DNA of 20,315 nucleotides from Clostridia bacterium. Lineage in GTDB: Bacteria > Bacillota > Clostridia > Christensenellales > Aristaeellaceae. The notes below the pieces were generated by a model. The model did no database searches. It was not told the origin of the DNA and saw only the letters and a program-made list of their open reading frames with translations. Of the stretch, positions 1-7,648 are shown one piece after another (positions within the stretch are counted from its first letter, which is position 1; the number at the start of each line of letters is the position of its first letter). Location of the stretch: assembly GCA_016296675.1 (NCBI GenBank), contig JAEDIV010000028.1:1-20315 (forward strand). Direction: 5' to 3'. The position numbers and the translations under genes are program-made.

Positions 1-1338
1 GGAACGCTGCTTGGAAACGCCAAGGTAGTTCAGCAAGGGCTTTACACCTATGTCGACGGTCTTCAAAATGACGGAGACGGCGTAATGGTAACGATGGAAG
101 TTCCTGAAAGCGGATTTTATGACATCGTTGCGAAAGTCAAGTGCGGAAGCTATAAGGAGAACTATGTAGAAGTTGACGGCGCGCGTGTTGGGAATATCGC
201 GGGCACGATGATTCTCTGGGGCGATGTCAAGCTTGAACGGATCTGGTTTGAAAAGGGCGAGCACACGGTTGCTATCCTCAAATTCTGGGGCTGGACACAG
301 ATCGATTCCATCTCTCTCGTTCCCTCGGAAGTTGTTTCAGAAGATATTTACAACGTTTCCGCTCAGCTTGTAAATCCAAATGCAAATGAAATTACAAAGC
401 GTCTGATGAGCTACTTAACGGATGTATACGGCGAAAAGATTCTCACCGGTCAGTATGCAGACAGAGGCTTAAGCAGCGATGAATTCAAAGCGCTGAACGA
501 TTTGACAGGCGAGTATCCCGCGATCCTCGGGCTTGACCTCATCGACTACACGCCATCGCGCGTATCCCGCGGAACGCGCGGACACAGCGTAGAAAAGGCA
601 ATCGAATACTGGAACAAAGGCGGCATCGTCACTTTCGCCTGGCACTGGAACGCGCCCGAAGAATATCTGACCGGCACATGGTACAGCGCGTTTTATACGG
701 ATCACACCGGAATCGATTTGGCAAAAATCATGTCCGGAGAGGATACGGCAGGCTATGATCTTCTGATCCGGGACATCGACGCCATTGCATCTGAGCTTAA
801 AAAGCTCGAGGATGCAGGCGTTCCCGTTCTCTGGCGTCCCCTTCACGAAGCATCCGGCGGCTGGTTCTGGTGGGGCGCAAAGGGCGCAGATGCATACATC
901 AAACTCTATCGCCTGCTTTACGACCGTCTGACCAATGTTCATGGTCTCAACAACCTCATCTGGGTCTGGAACGGACAGAGCAAAGACTGGTATCCCGGAG
1001 ACGAATATGTAGACATGATCGGCTGGGACATCTACGCAGGCGAGCACGCCTATTCTTCTCAAAGCGCGATATTCCTGGAAGCGCTTCGCGTAACCGATAA
1101 AAAGATGATGATTATCCTCTCGGAAAACGGCACCATCCCCGATATCGATCTGATTTTCAGAGACGGCACCATCTGGGGAAGCTACGCAACCTGGTCAGGC
1201 GACTTCGTTATCAAGAACAAAAAGCTGTCTGAACAGTACACGGAAAAAGCCATCATCCAGAAAATGTACAAAGACGACCGCGCAGTAAACCTGGACGACC
1301 TTCCCGATTTTCAAACGTACCCGATCAGGGAAAACTGA
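1..1338 (+). CDS. GH26 endo-beta-mannanase-type glycoside hydrolase with N-terminal CBM35/CBM6-like module (5' partial)
   Basis: The frame is open from the first base, so the gene starts upstream; 445 residues are visible. Residues 1 to about 115 resemble a CBM35/CBM6 beta-sandwich (YVDGLQNDGDGV, then VPESGFYDIVAKVKCG, ending GWTQIDSISLVP). Residues about 120-445 are a GH26 barrel that begins with the family's LMSYL...YGEKILTGQ opening. The likely acid/base is Glu283 in RPLHEASGGWFWWG and the likely nucleophile is Glu375 in ILSENGTIPD. GH26 enzymes mostly cut beta-1,4-mannan internally with retention of configuration; some members act on other beta-glucans. The signal peptide would lie in the missing N-terminus, so secretion is inferred from the binding module. 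The gene ends at a hairpin terminator and converges on the ABC operon. The family assignment is firm; mannan as the substrate is inferred. Confidence 0.9.
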   Translation, partial: GTLLGNAKVVQQGLYTYVDGLQNDGDGVMVTMEVPESGFYDIVAKVKCGSYKENYVEVDGARVGNIAGTMILWGDVKLERIWFEKGEHTVAILKFWGWTQIDSISLVPSEVVSEDIYNVSAQLVNPNANEITKRLMSYLTDVYGEKILTGQYADRGLSSDEFKALNDLTGEYPAILGLDLIDYTPSRVSRGTRGHSVEKAIEYWNKGGIVTFAWHWNAPEEYLTGTWYSAFYTDHTGIDLAKIMSGEDTAGYDLLIRDIDAIASELKKLEDAGVPVLWRPLHEASGGWFWWGAKGADAYIKLYRLLYDRLTNVHGLNNLIWVWNGQSKDWYPGDEYVDMIGWDIYAGEHAYSSQSAIFLEALRVTDKKMMIILSENGTIPDIDLIFRDGTIWGSYATWSGDFVIKNKKLSEQYTEKAIIQKMYKDDRAVNLDDLPDFQTYPIREN

Positions 1339-1362
1339 TTTGTCTTGCCTATCTACAAAAAC

Positions 1363-1395
1363 ACCCGGCGTGATAATCACGCCGGGTACTTTTTT
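1363..1395. terminator. Bidirectional rho-independent terminator
   Basis: A perfect 11-bp stem (ACCCGGCGTGA, positions 1363-1373, pairs with 1377-1387) has a 3-nt loop TAA. It is followed on the plus strand by a T run at 1390-1395 and on the minus strand by TGTTTTTG. It sits between the convergent GH26 gene and the ABC permease gene and can serve both. The stop codon of the permease gene lies inside the T run. Confidence 0.9.
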
Positions 1396-2638
1396 ACTGA
1401 GCAGACAATGCCTTTTTCTTCTTTTTCTGAACGCCGCTCCATGCGTGCATGACCAGCGCCATTGCGATAACGCCGTAGGAAATGAATACGCGGAAGTATT
1501 CGCCGATGGCGGCGTCGCCGAAGATGGTCTTTGCAGCCGAGGGAGCTACTTCAAAGAGGAGATGGAACAGGAAGCAGCCGAGGATGGCCTGCTTGTTGGT
1601 GGCCTTACGGATGGAGGCGCCGCCAACGAGGATGGCTGCGCCGGCGTAAAGGCCGACTTGCTCGTGTGCGCCGTATGTCTGGAAGGTGCCCATGTTCTGA
1701 ACGAAAATGAGCTGGCCCCAGCCGGCAAGCACGGTAGAAATGACAATGGCGATCAGACGGATGCGGTCTACATTGATACCGGAAGCGTTGGCAACGGTGC
1801 GGTTCTGGCCAACGGCACGGAACTGCTGGCCAAGGCGGGTGCGCATGATCGCGTTATTGAATACACACAGAAAGCCGACAACCACGAAGGTGATCATGGG
1901 CACAGTAACCATGCTGAAAAGATCGGCAACCGCGGGCACAAAAGCATATACCGCACAGCAAACGCCAAGCACAATCGTAATAACAATCGCGGATACTTCC
2001 TTTTTCTTCTTGAAGGCCGCCATCAGGATCATATAAACAACGATGACGCCGCTCATAACATACAGCGCAGTTCCGAAATCCACGCTCCAGATATTGTCAA
2101 GCGCGTACTTGATCGACTGAAGGGAAATCGTGTTGGCAACACCTGTAGAGCCTTTGATGACAAGGCCGGGGGTATTGAGCGGAATCAGGTTGCCGAAGAT
2201 GAAGAGGAAAAGAAGCTGATAAAGACCATTGGCGAAGTAACCGAGGATCAGACCGCCGATCATTTCCTGGCCCTTCATCTTGTTTAAAAGCTTGCCAATC
2301 AGGAAGCCGAAAACCGCTGCCAGAGGAACGGTAATGAGCGCGGCAAGCACAAATCCGCCAAGACCTGTGATCTGCCATTCAACCACCCACAAAAGCGCAA
2401 TCTGCGCCGCCATCGCGCCGATGGTAATGGCAAAGTTGATGCCCATGCCGGCGACGATCGGGATGATGAGCGCAAGCACGATAAAGGCGTTTCTGCTCAA
2501 GCGGCCGACCATTGCCATCAGTACGTAGGAAACGGACGTATTCGAGAACACCATGCAGAAGATACACAGTGCTACGAACATAATGGTAACGGCGTTGCTT
2601 CTTACAAGTTCTTTGAAATCAATCTTTTTCTTATCCAC
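1394..2638 (-). CDS. ABC transporter permease, BPD_transp_2 type (second permease of the DUF3798 importer)
   Basis: A 414-residue integral membrane protein with about 8-10 hydrophobic segments. It matches the simple-sugar/nucleoside permease family (PF02653, as in NupP/NupQ and RbsC relatives). The cytoplasmic coupling loop is visible in the C-terminal half as TRLGQQFRAVGQN followed by ASGINVDRIR. A longer frame begins at 2668, but a GTG at 2638-2636 has a GGAGGT ribosome site 7 nt upstream and overlaps the preceding gene's TAA stop, so I place the start there. This arrangement fits translational coupling with the first permease. The C-terminus is a lysine-rich tail (KKKKKALSAQ). It is the last gene of the minus-strand importer operon and ends in the bidirectional terminator. 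The transported ligand cannot be read from the sequence. Confidence 0.88.
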   Translation of the reverse strand: MDKKKIDFKELVRSNAVTIMFVALCIFCMVFSNTSVSYVLMAMVGRLSRNAFIVLALIIPIVAGMGINFAITIGAMAAQIALLWVVEWQITGLGGFVLAALITVPLAAVFGFLIGKLLNKMKGQEMIGGLILGYFANGLYQLLFLFIFGNLIPLNTPGLVIKGSTGVANTISLQSIKYALDNIWSVDFGTALYVMSGVIVVYMILMAAFKKKKEVSAIVITIVLGVCCAVYAFVPAVADLFSMVTVPMITFVVVGFLCVFNNAIMRTRLGQQFRAVGQNRTVANASGINVDRIRLIAIVISTVLAGWGQLIFVQNMGTFQTYGAHEQVGLYAGAAILVGGASIRKATNKQAILGCFLFHLLFEVAPSAAKTIFGDAAIGEYFRVFISYGVIAMALVMHAWSGVQKKKKKALSAQ

Positions 2639-4505
2639 GCGTTGCACCTCCAGACTTCGTAAGCGCATAGAGAATGATGCCGTTGGAAATCAGAATGCGC
2701 AGCGTTTCAGAGAAGGTAGAGCCGGGAACAATTACGTTTGCCACCGGCATACCGAGGGTCAGAACACCCTGGAAGAGGAACGTACCGATGAGCACATGGC
2801 TGACTTTGCATCTCGAGGTGGATGCACCGCCGATCAGGATTGCAGAAGCCGCGATGAAGCCCATTTGTCTGGGCGCAGTATACAACTGCATAAAGCCGTA
2901 GGACTGGCTGTAAACCAGAATACCGATTGCGCCTAAGACGGTGGAGAACACGGTTCCGATAATGCGCATCTTGTTTACGGAGATACCGGTAGCTTCGGCA
3001 AATCTCGGGTTATTGCCGACTGCCTGCATGGCGATACCGGTCTTGCTTCTGCCAAAGAGCCAAACGAGGAAACACAGCGCTGCCATGAACAGAAGAAGAC
3101 CCGTGGGCACGGTGAATCCGCCGATTTCAAAGGCAAGGAAATCGTCCAGCACATGCTCAAAGTTGGTCTTGTCAAGGCCGATGGTGTTTCTCATACCGCT
3201 GCCGAGCGGCCAGCGGAGCTTAAGGCTGTTAAAAGGAAGCACCAGCCAGACAATACACATCAAGGATACGATGGAGAAACCGACATACGTGGTAACGCCC
3301 ATCTCTTCTCCCTTTAAGCGGTTCAAAAGGTGGCCGTACATCCAGCCCGCAATGGCAGCAATCACGCCGCCGACGAGAATTGCAAACAGGAATCCCCAGA
3401 AGCCCGGAATGCCGAGCTGAATCGTCGCAAGACCGCCGAACAGACCTGCGACCAGACCGATCGGAAGACCTAAGTTCAGGGAAATACCGCACTGAATTCC
3501 GGGAACCATGGCAAGAACCATGATGGAGTTCATGCCCATTCGAACGAGGGTATTGGAGAAATACGTATCCAGGGGCAGATCATAGAAAAGGGAAACGAAG
3601 CACAGAAGGATGAAGAAAAGTCCGATAATGACGCGGGGAATTCCGAATTTGGCAATCAGGAATTCGCTGAAGAGGATCGTAAGCACTACGATCACAAGGG
3701 CGATTGCAATGTAGATAAAGTCATCCGCATAGCGAACCATAAAGGCTGCAGTCTTGTCGTCAACTGCATTCATACTGCCGGCTGCATTGTAGCGGTCATA
3801 AAGATCGGAAAAATCGTCGCCCGCAACGTAAACGATCTTTTCAATGCTCTCTTCAAAAGCTTCGAGCGCCTGATCGTCGATTAAGGGATAGCTCTTTTTA
3901 AAGGCATCCCCCATTTGGGCATACGCTTCATCGCTGACGGCGCGAAGCGCATTCATCTTCTCTGTCGCCACAAAGCCGGACATGTCAACGACAACCTTCA
4001 TTGTCTCGGGAACATCCTTGCCCTCTGCAATTTTGGCTTCGCGCTCGGCCTGCGCCTTGGCTTCCGCTTCATCATAGTGAGCATCGTAATACTCCTGTCT
4101 GGCTGACGCTTCTTCGTCAAGGTATGCCTTGAGCTTTTCAGCGTACGCTTTAACAGGCTCAGCAAGATCGTCGGGATTGATGGAAGAGTTGTCCGTGTCA
4201 ACGCCTTCGTACTTTGCACGGGTCGCTTCTTCAGCTTCCGCAATGACCTTGCGCTGTTCGGCCATTTTGAGTTTGGCTTCCTTGGCCTTGACGCGGGCCT
4301 CTTCCTTGGCAAGCCCAATGTAAGTTTCGATCAGGCCGTCGCCGGTTGTGGCGTTGATAATCGTCTGAATGCGAAGATCGGAAATAATATCCTCGCCTAT
4401 TTCGCTCGTGCGCTTGGGAAGATTCACAAAGCCAACCACCGCGGAAACGACTGCCAATACCGCAAGGAGTATGGCGATACTGATTTTTAGTTTGCTCTTT
4501 GTCAT
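2631..4505 (-). CDS. ABC transporter permease with large extracytoplasmic coiled-coil insertion
   Basis: 624 residues, against roughly 300-420 for usual BPD_transp_2 permeases. Residues 8-27 form the first membrane helix after a basic N-terminus. Residues about 29-262 are hydrophilic and, by charge bias, outside the membrane; about 64-160 is rich in Glu, Ala, Lys and Arg with heptad-like spacing (LAKEEARVKAKEAKLKMAEQ), suggesting a coiled coil. From about residue 263 on there is a normal permease core with several helices. The coupling loop is visible as RSKTGIAMQAVGNNPRFAEA followed by TGISVNKMR. The ATG overlaps the TGA of the ATPase gene by 4 bp (ATGA), and AGGAG lies about 10 nt upstream. 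The following permease gene overlaps its stop. The core assignment is secure. The insertion could bind the solute-binding protein, the cell wall or the ligand; nothing visible decides which. Confidence 0.88.
   Translation of the reverse strand: MTKSKLKISIAILLAVLAVVSAVVGFVNLPKRTSEIGEDIISDLRIQTIINATTGDGLIETYIGLAKEEARVKAKEAKLKMAEQRKVIAEAEEATRAKYEGVDTDNSSINPDDLAEPVKAYAEKLKAYLDEEASARQEYYDAHYDEAEAKAQAEREAKIAEGKDVPETMKVVVDMSGFVATEKMNALRAVSDEAYAQMGDAFKKSYPLIDDQALEAFEESIEKIVYVAGDDFSDLYDRYNAAGSMNAVDDKTAAFMVRYADDFIYIAIALVIVVLTILFSEFLIAKFGIPRVIIGLFFILLCFVSLFYDLPLDTYFSNTLVRMGMNSIMVLAMVPGIQCGISLNLGLPIGLVAGLFGGLATIQLGIPGFWGFLFAILVGGVIAAIAGWMYGHLLNRLKGEEMGVTTYVGFSIVSLMCIVWLVLPFNSLKLRWPLGSGMRNTIGLDKTNFEHVLDDFLAFEIGGFTVPTGLLLFMAALCFLVWLFGRSKTGIAMQAVGNNPRFAEATGISVNKMRIIGTVFSTVLGAIGILVYSQSYGFMQLYTAPRQMGFIAASAILIGGASTSRCKVSHVLIGTFLFQGVLTLGMPVANVIVPGSTFSETLRILISNGIILYALTKSGGATRG
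2646..2651 (-). promoter_or_regulatory. Ribosome binding site deciding the GTG start of the second permease
   Basis: GGAGGT on the minus strand lies inside the end of the upstream permease gene, 7 nt before GTG (2638-2636). The upstream ATG at 2668 has no comparable site, so the shorter GTG start is preferred. Confidence 0.75.
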
Positions 4506-6112
4506 TTTGCGCCATCTCCTTTCTCTTTGTGTTCAGAGGGCTTGATGCCGCTCATTGCAAGGCCGAAATCGGCATCGGATGCATTGGGCGAAAGAATGTC
4601 GACAAGCTTGCCTTCGGATACGATGGCAATGCGGTCGGAAACGGATCTGAGTTCCTGAAGCTCGGAAGAAACCATGACGATGGTCATGCCCTGTTCCCTG
4701 TTGAGCTTTACAAGCGTTTCGAGAACCAGCTTCTTCGCGCCGATGTCGATGCCGCGGGTAGGTTCGGAAACGAAGAGGAACTTGGGATGCAGGGCAAGCG
4801 CACGGGCGATACAAACCTTCTGCTGATTGCCGCCGGAGAGCGTTCCCGTGTGCTGGGTCGGGCCAAAGCAGCGGATGTCGAGATCCTTGATCATCTTCTC
4901 CGCAACTGAGCGAACCTTTGCCTGATCCTTAAGGGAAATCGGGCCGTACTTTTTGAGGTATTCGCCGTATATCTGCATCGCAGTAAATACGATGTTGTCT
5001 TCGATAGACTGATCGAGAAGCAGGCCTACGCCCTTTCTGTCTTCAGATACCATAGCGATTCCGCTTCTGAGTACTGCACCGGCATCGCCCAGAACAACTT
5101 TCTTTCCGAAAAGTTCGACGTCGCCTTCGGCGTCATACAGGCTCATGATGCCGTTGGGAATACCCAGTTTTCCCTGTCCGGCGAGTCCGCCGATACCGAG
5201 AATTTCGCCCTTGTATACGTCAAAGGAAATGCCCTTGACCTCTTCGCCGGCCATATCGACATAAAGATTACGAATCTTCATGGCAATTTCATCCATGGGC
5301 GGCGTTCTGTCGTCAGCCTCAACCACCGCTTCGCCTTTCCTTCCGATCATAAGCTCGGCAAGCTCGATAATGGTGGTGTTTTTGGTTTCTCTGACAGCAG
5401 CAAGTTTTCCATCGCGCAGGATTGTGATAGAATTTGCAGCGGCAGCTACTTCGTCCAGGCGGTGCGTTATAAAGATAATCGCGATGCCGCTTTCGGCAAT
5501 CTGGCGCATGACCTTAATCAGCTGCGCAGCTTCGCTTTCCGTAAGAACAGCAGTCGGCTCATCAAAAACAAGAAGCTTTACGCCTTTTTTGTCGATTTCG
5601 CGGGCGATTTCAACAAACTGCATGTAGCCAACGGGCATGCCGTGGATTTTCGTATATTCGTCGATGTTCATGCCGACGCTGTCCAGCGCTCTTCTGGCGT
5701 CCATCGACATGGATTTTTCGTCCAGCGTTTCAAGGTTTTTGCCCATGAAGCGGCTGAAAGGATTCTTTCTCGTGATTTCGCGGTTCAGTTTGATGTTTTC
5801 TGTAACGGTGAATCCGGGAAGCAGCATAAACTCCTGATGCACCATGCCGATGCCCTTTTGCATAGCGTCGTGAGGAGAAAGAACGTGGGTTTCCTCACCG
5901 CCAATCAATACTTTCCCTTCAAAGCCGCCGGTTGAATGAATGACCGGCATGCCGAAAAGCACGTTCATCAGCGTGGATTTACCCGCGCCGTTTTCGCCAA
6001 GCAGCGCGTGAATCTCGCCGGGGCGCACAGAAAGCGAAACATCGGTCAGAACCGTGTTCTCACCGTAACGCTTCGTGATGTTTTTCATTTCGAGAACAAA
6101 TTCTGCGCTCAA
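4502..6112 (-). CDS. ABC transporter ATP-binding protein with two nucleotide-binding domains (NupO/RbsA-type)
   Basis: 536 residues from a TTG start at 6112-6110, chosen because AAGGAGGT lies 8 nt upstream; the longer frame to 6247 runs through the intergenic inverted repeat and has no family match. Domain 1 (about 5-240) has Walker A GENGAGKST at residues 39-47 and Walker B LLVFDEPTAVLT. Its signature is degenerate (MPVGYMQFVEIA in place of LSGGQ). Domain 2 (about 260-520) has the family's degenerate Walker A region (GLAGQGKLG), an intact signature LSGGNQQKVCIARAL and FVSEPTRGIDIGA. This is the tandem ATPase layout of monosaccharide and nucleoside importers. It is downstream of the DUF3798 gene and coupled by a 4-bp overlap to the first permease. 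Ligand unknown. Confidence 0.9.
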   Translation of the reverse strand: MSAEFVLEMKNITKRYGENTVLTDVSLSVRPGEIHALLGENGAGKSTLMNVLFGMPVIHSTGGFEGKVLIGGEETHVLSPHDAMQKGIGMVHQEFMLLPGFTVTENIKLNREITRKNPFSRFMGKNLETLDEKSMSMDARRALDSVGMNIDEYTKIHGMPVGYMQFVEIAREIDKKGVKLLVFDEPTAVLTESEAAQLIKVMRQIAESGIAIIFITHRLDEVAAAANSITILRDGKLAAVRETKNTTIIELAELMIGRKGEAVVEADDRTPPMDEIAMKIRNLYVDMAGEEVKGISFDVYKGEILGIGGLAGQGKLGIPNGIMSLYDAEGDVELFGKKVVLGDAGAVLRSGIAMVSEDRKGVGLLLDQSIEDNIVFTAMQIYGEYLKKYGPISLKDQAKVRSVAEKMIKDLDIRCFGPTQHTGTLSGGNQQKVCIARALALHPKFLFVSEPTRGIDIGAKKLVLETLVKLNREQGMTIVMVSSELQELRSVSDRIAIVSEGKLVDILSPNASDADFGLAMSGIKPSEHKEKGDGAK

Positions 6113-6120
6113 AACAGGTA

Positions 6121-6128
6121 ACCTCCTT
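6121..6128 (-). promoter_or_regulatory. Ribosome binding site deciding the TTG start of the ATPase gene
   Basis: AAGGAGGT on the minus strand is a near-perfect anti-SD match placed 8 nt before TTG (6112-6110). Family alignment supports a protein beginning MSAEFVLEMKNITKRYG. Confidence 0.8.
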
Positions 6129-6142
6129 CGGAAAAAGAAATC

Positions 6143-6192
6143 GCACTCAATTGTCAAAGGGATACTTCCATGTCCCCTTGACAATTGAGTGC
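6143..6192 (-). repeat. Long inverted repeat (hairpin) in the leader of the ATPase gene
   Basis: GCACTCAATTGTCAAAGGG (6143-6161) and CCCCTTGACAATTGAGTGC (6174-6192) are inverted copies over 19 nt with one difference, separated by 12 nt. On the minus-strand transcript the difference becomes a G-U pair, so the RNA stem is continuous. No T run follows, so it is not a classic terminator. It could protect the 3' end of the upstream transcript, modulate ATPase translation, or be a dispersed intergenic repeat. Function not determined. Confidence 0.8.
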
Positions 6193-6205
6193 AAAAGGAC
6201 ATTTC

Positions 6206-6244
6206 AAGAAAACAGGCCCGCCCGAAAACTGGGCGGGCCATGTT
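6206..6244 (-). terminator. Hairpin terminator or attenuator after the DUF3798 gene
   Basis: On the minus strand GGCCCGCCC and GGGCGGGCC (positions 6239-6231 and 6223-6215) form a 9-bp GC stem with a 7-nt loop. The stem can extend by four pairs past one bulged base, and it is followed by TGTTTTCTTG. It lies just after the binding-protein stop codon and within the operon. It would allow more binding-protein message than transporter message, as is common in importer operons. The T tail is interrupted, so partial read-through is plausible. Confidence 0.7.
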
Positions 6245-6262
6245 CATCCGTTTTTGCCCGAA

Positions 6263-7399
6263 TTATTTCAGATACTCAGCGAAATCAACGGGAGCAAGCA
6301 GGATGGTGTAGTAGTTGTCAAAGGTGGTGCCTTCGGCATTGGTGTAGTTGGCAACTACGGCGCCGGGGATCTTGTTGGTGAACAGCTCAGCAAGCTTTGC
6401 ACCGTCATTGCGGCTTTCGATGGTGCCATCGATGTAGCCCTTGGCATACTCAACGCCCAGCTCGATGATGGTCATCGCAACGGGGGAAGCCCAGGTGCTG
6501 TAACGGCCAACTGCGTCGTACTCGTTGAGCTTCGCAGCGATGGCTTCGAGGGCAGCTACGTCGTCTCCGCCGACAGCCAGCTCAAGGCCGAGGGTCGCGG
6601 GGAACGCATGGTAGGGAGAGGGACAGCAGGGCTGCGGATAGTAAGCGTTGGGCTGGGTCAGGACGGCTTCCTGGAGAGAGGGCTGCATGCCGCAGTTGGT
6701 GGTGAAGAAAGCAACCTTCTTGCCTTCGTACTTGGCCATCTGCTGGGGAACGTCCTCAAGGATGAACTGCTGGGAAGCAGACAGGCCGGCTTCAGCGGTG
6801 GGGTCGGGAGCGGTTACGTCAACCAGCTCGATGCCCAGAGCGTCAGCATTTTCCTGAAGGAGCTCGTGACGGGCTACGATCAGTTCCATGGCCATGTGGC
6901 GGGGGAAGGAGTAGTGGATGAACACATCAATGCCCCACTCGGCGCACTTTTCCATGATGGAGTTGCCCTGCTCTACTTCGTCGGCGTACATAACGATGTC
7001 AGCGGCGCCAGCGATAACAGCGGGATCTTCCTGGGGAGTGCCGGCGATGAAGAGGATGTCTTCACGGCCCATCTCACGGATCTTCTCGATCGCGGGGGTG
7101 GCGCCGGGAACAGCCTGGCACATTACGATGGCCTTAACCTCGGGATCCGCGGCGAAGGCTACGAGCTTGGAAACGGTGGTTTCCTGTTCGGACATGAAGT
7201 TGTCCGGATAGGTATCGGTGATGATGTGATCAGCGCCCCAAACCTGGACAGCCTTCTCAGCAGCGCGGAATTCTTCTTCGCCCTGGGATACGGTGCCGGT
7301 CAGGATAGCGATTTTCCAATTGCCTTCTTCAGCAACGCCAAAGCAAGCAACGGAGAGCAGCATGGCAACAGCCAGAATCATGCTCATGAGCTTCTTCAT
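6263..7399 (-). CDS. DUF3798-family secreted protein, probable substrate-binding component of the adjacent ABC importer
   Basis: 378 residues from an ATG with AAGGAGG 9 nt upstream. Residues 1-23 are a signal peptide (MKKLMSMILAVAMLLS core, likely cut after GVA); the Cys19 context SVAC is a poor lipobox. The mature part matches what I recall of DUF3798 (PF12683): TGTVSQ at 34-39, TYPDNF at 63-68, QAVPG at 95-99, HYSFPRHM at 162-169, then APDPT, FFTTNCGMQPSL and PSP motifs. The family has a periplasmic-binding-protein-like fold in a C. difficile structure, but I know of no defined function. It is the first gene before an ATPase and two permeases, which suggests it is their binding protein. It is not a canonical BMP lipoprotein. 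Codon choice looks strongly biased, as in highly expressed genes. Ligand unknown. Confidence 0.82.
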   Translation of the reverse strand: MKKLMSMILAVAMLLSVACFGVAEEGNWKIAILTGTVSQGEEEFRAAEKAVQVWGADHIITDTYPDNFMSEQETTVSKLVAFAADPEVKAIVMCQAVPGATPAIEKIREMGREDILFIAGTPQEDPAVIAGAADIVMYADEVEQGNSIMEKCAEWGIDVFIHYSFPRHMAMELIVARHELLQENADALGIELVDVTAPDPTAEAGLSASQQFILEDVPQQMAKYEGKKVAFFTTNCGMQPSLQEAVLTQPNAYYPQPCCPSPYHAFPATLGLELAVGGDDVAALEAIAAKLNEYDAVGRYSTWASPVAMTIIELGVEYAKGYIDGTIESRNDGAKLAELFTNKIPGAVVANYTNAEGTTFDNYYTILLAPVDFAEYLK

Positions 7400-7422
7400 A
7401 GTGAGTTTCCTCCTTTTATTTT

Positions 7423-7466
7423 CGGGGAGAATCTCCCCGTCCGAACGGATCATATGCCCTTTCGGA
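7423..7466 (-). promoter_or_regulatory. Structured 5' leader of the DUF3798 operon
   Basis: The roughly 70-nt leader between the predicted start site and the ATG has two inverted repeats: CGGGGAGA/TCTCCCCG around one central base at 7423-7439, and TCCGAA/TTCGGA at 7440-7445 and 7461-7466. They could be an operator or mRNA-stabilising hairpins. I do not recognise a known riboswitch class. Confidence 0.4.
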
Positions 7467-7478
7467 TCGAATGCATGG

Positions 7479-7507
7479 ATTATAGCATACAAATTGAATA
7501 TTTGCAA
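7479..7507 (-). promoter_or_regulatory. Sigma-A-type promoter of the DUF3798 ABC operon
   Basis: On the minus strand, TTGCAA (7507-7502), a 17-bp spacer and TATAAT (7484-7479), with TGC directly before the -10 (extended -10). The expected start is near 7472, giving a leader of about 70 nt to the ATG at 7399. Confidence 0.8.
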
Positions 7508-7648
7508 TAGCGTTTTTTGCATTTTTCGTCATTTTATCGCCTAATTCTTCATTTTTTGAAACTTTTTAAACTTTTGAAATATTCGAAACTGCATTTTTGT
7601 GTCAAAACGGGTTCAAATCCATCAAAACATACATCGATCTGTTTATTT

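Noticed and set aside
1340..2287. 315-codon plus-strand frame after the GH26 gene
   Set aside because: It begins in a terminator, lacks a ribosome site and is antisense to a clear ABC permease.
6112..6247. Longer N-terminus for the ATPase starting at 6247
   Set aside because: The extra 45 residues would be encoded by the hairpins of the intergenic region and have no family counterpart; the TTG with AAGGAGGT is better placed.
6263..7399. Calling the first importer gene a BMP-family (PnrA/BmpA) lipoprotein
   Set aside because: The transporter is NupOPQ-like, but this protein lacks the BMP GGxxDxSFN motif and a proper lipobox; its motifs fit DUF3798.
6185..7510. 441-codon open frame on the plus strand opposite the DUF3798 gene
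   Set aside because: It is antisense to a gene with a clear signal peptide, family motifs, promoter and ribosome site; its translation is Gly/Val-rich with no recognisable domain. It reflects the strong codon bias of the real gene.
7545..7648. Possible terminator after the GTPase-NYN gene
   Set aside because: The AT-rich stretch has no GC-rich stem followed by a T run on the minus strand, so I do not call one; some read-through into the DUF3798 operon is possible.
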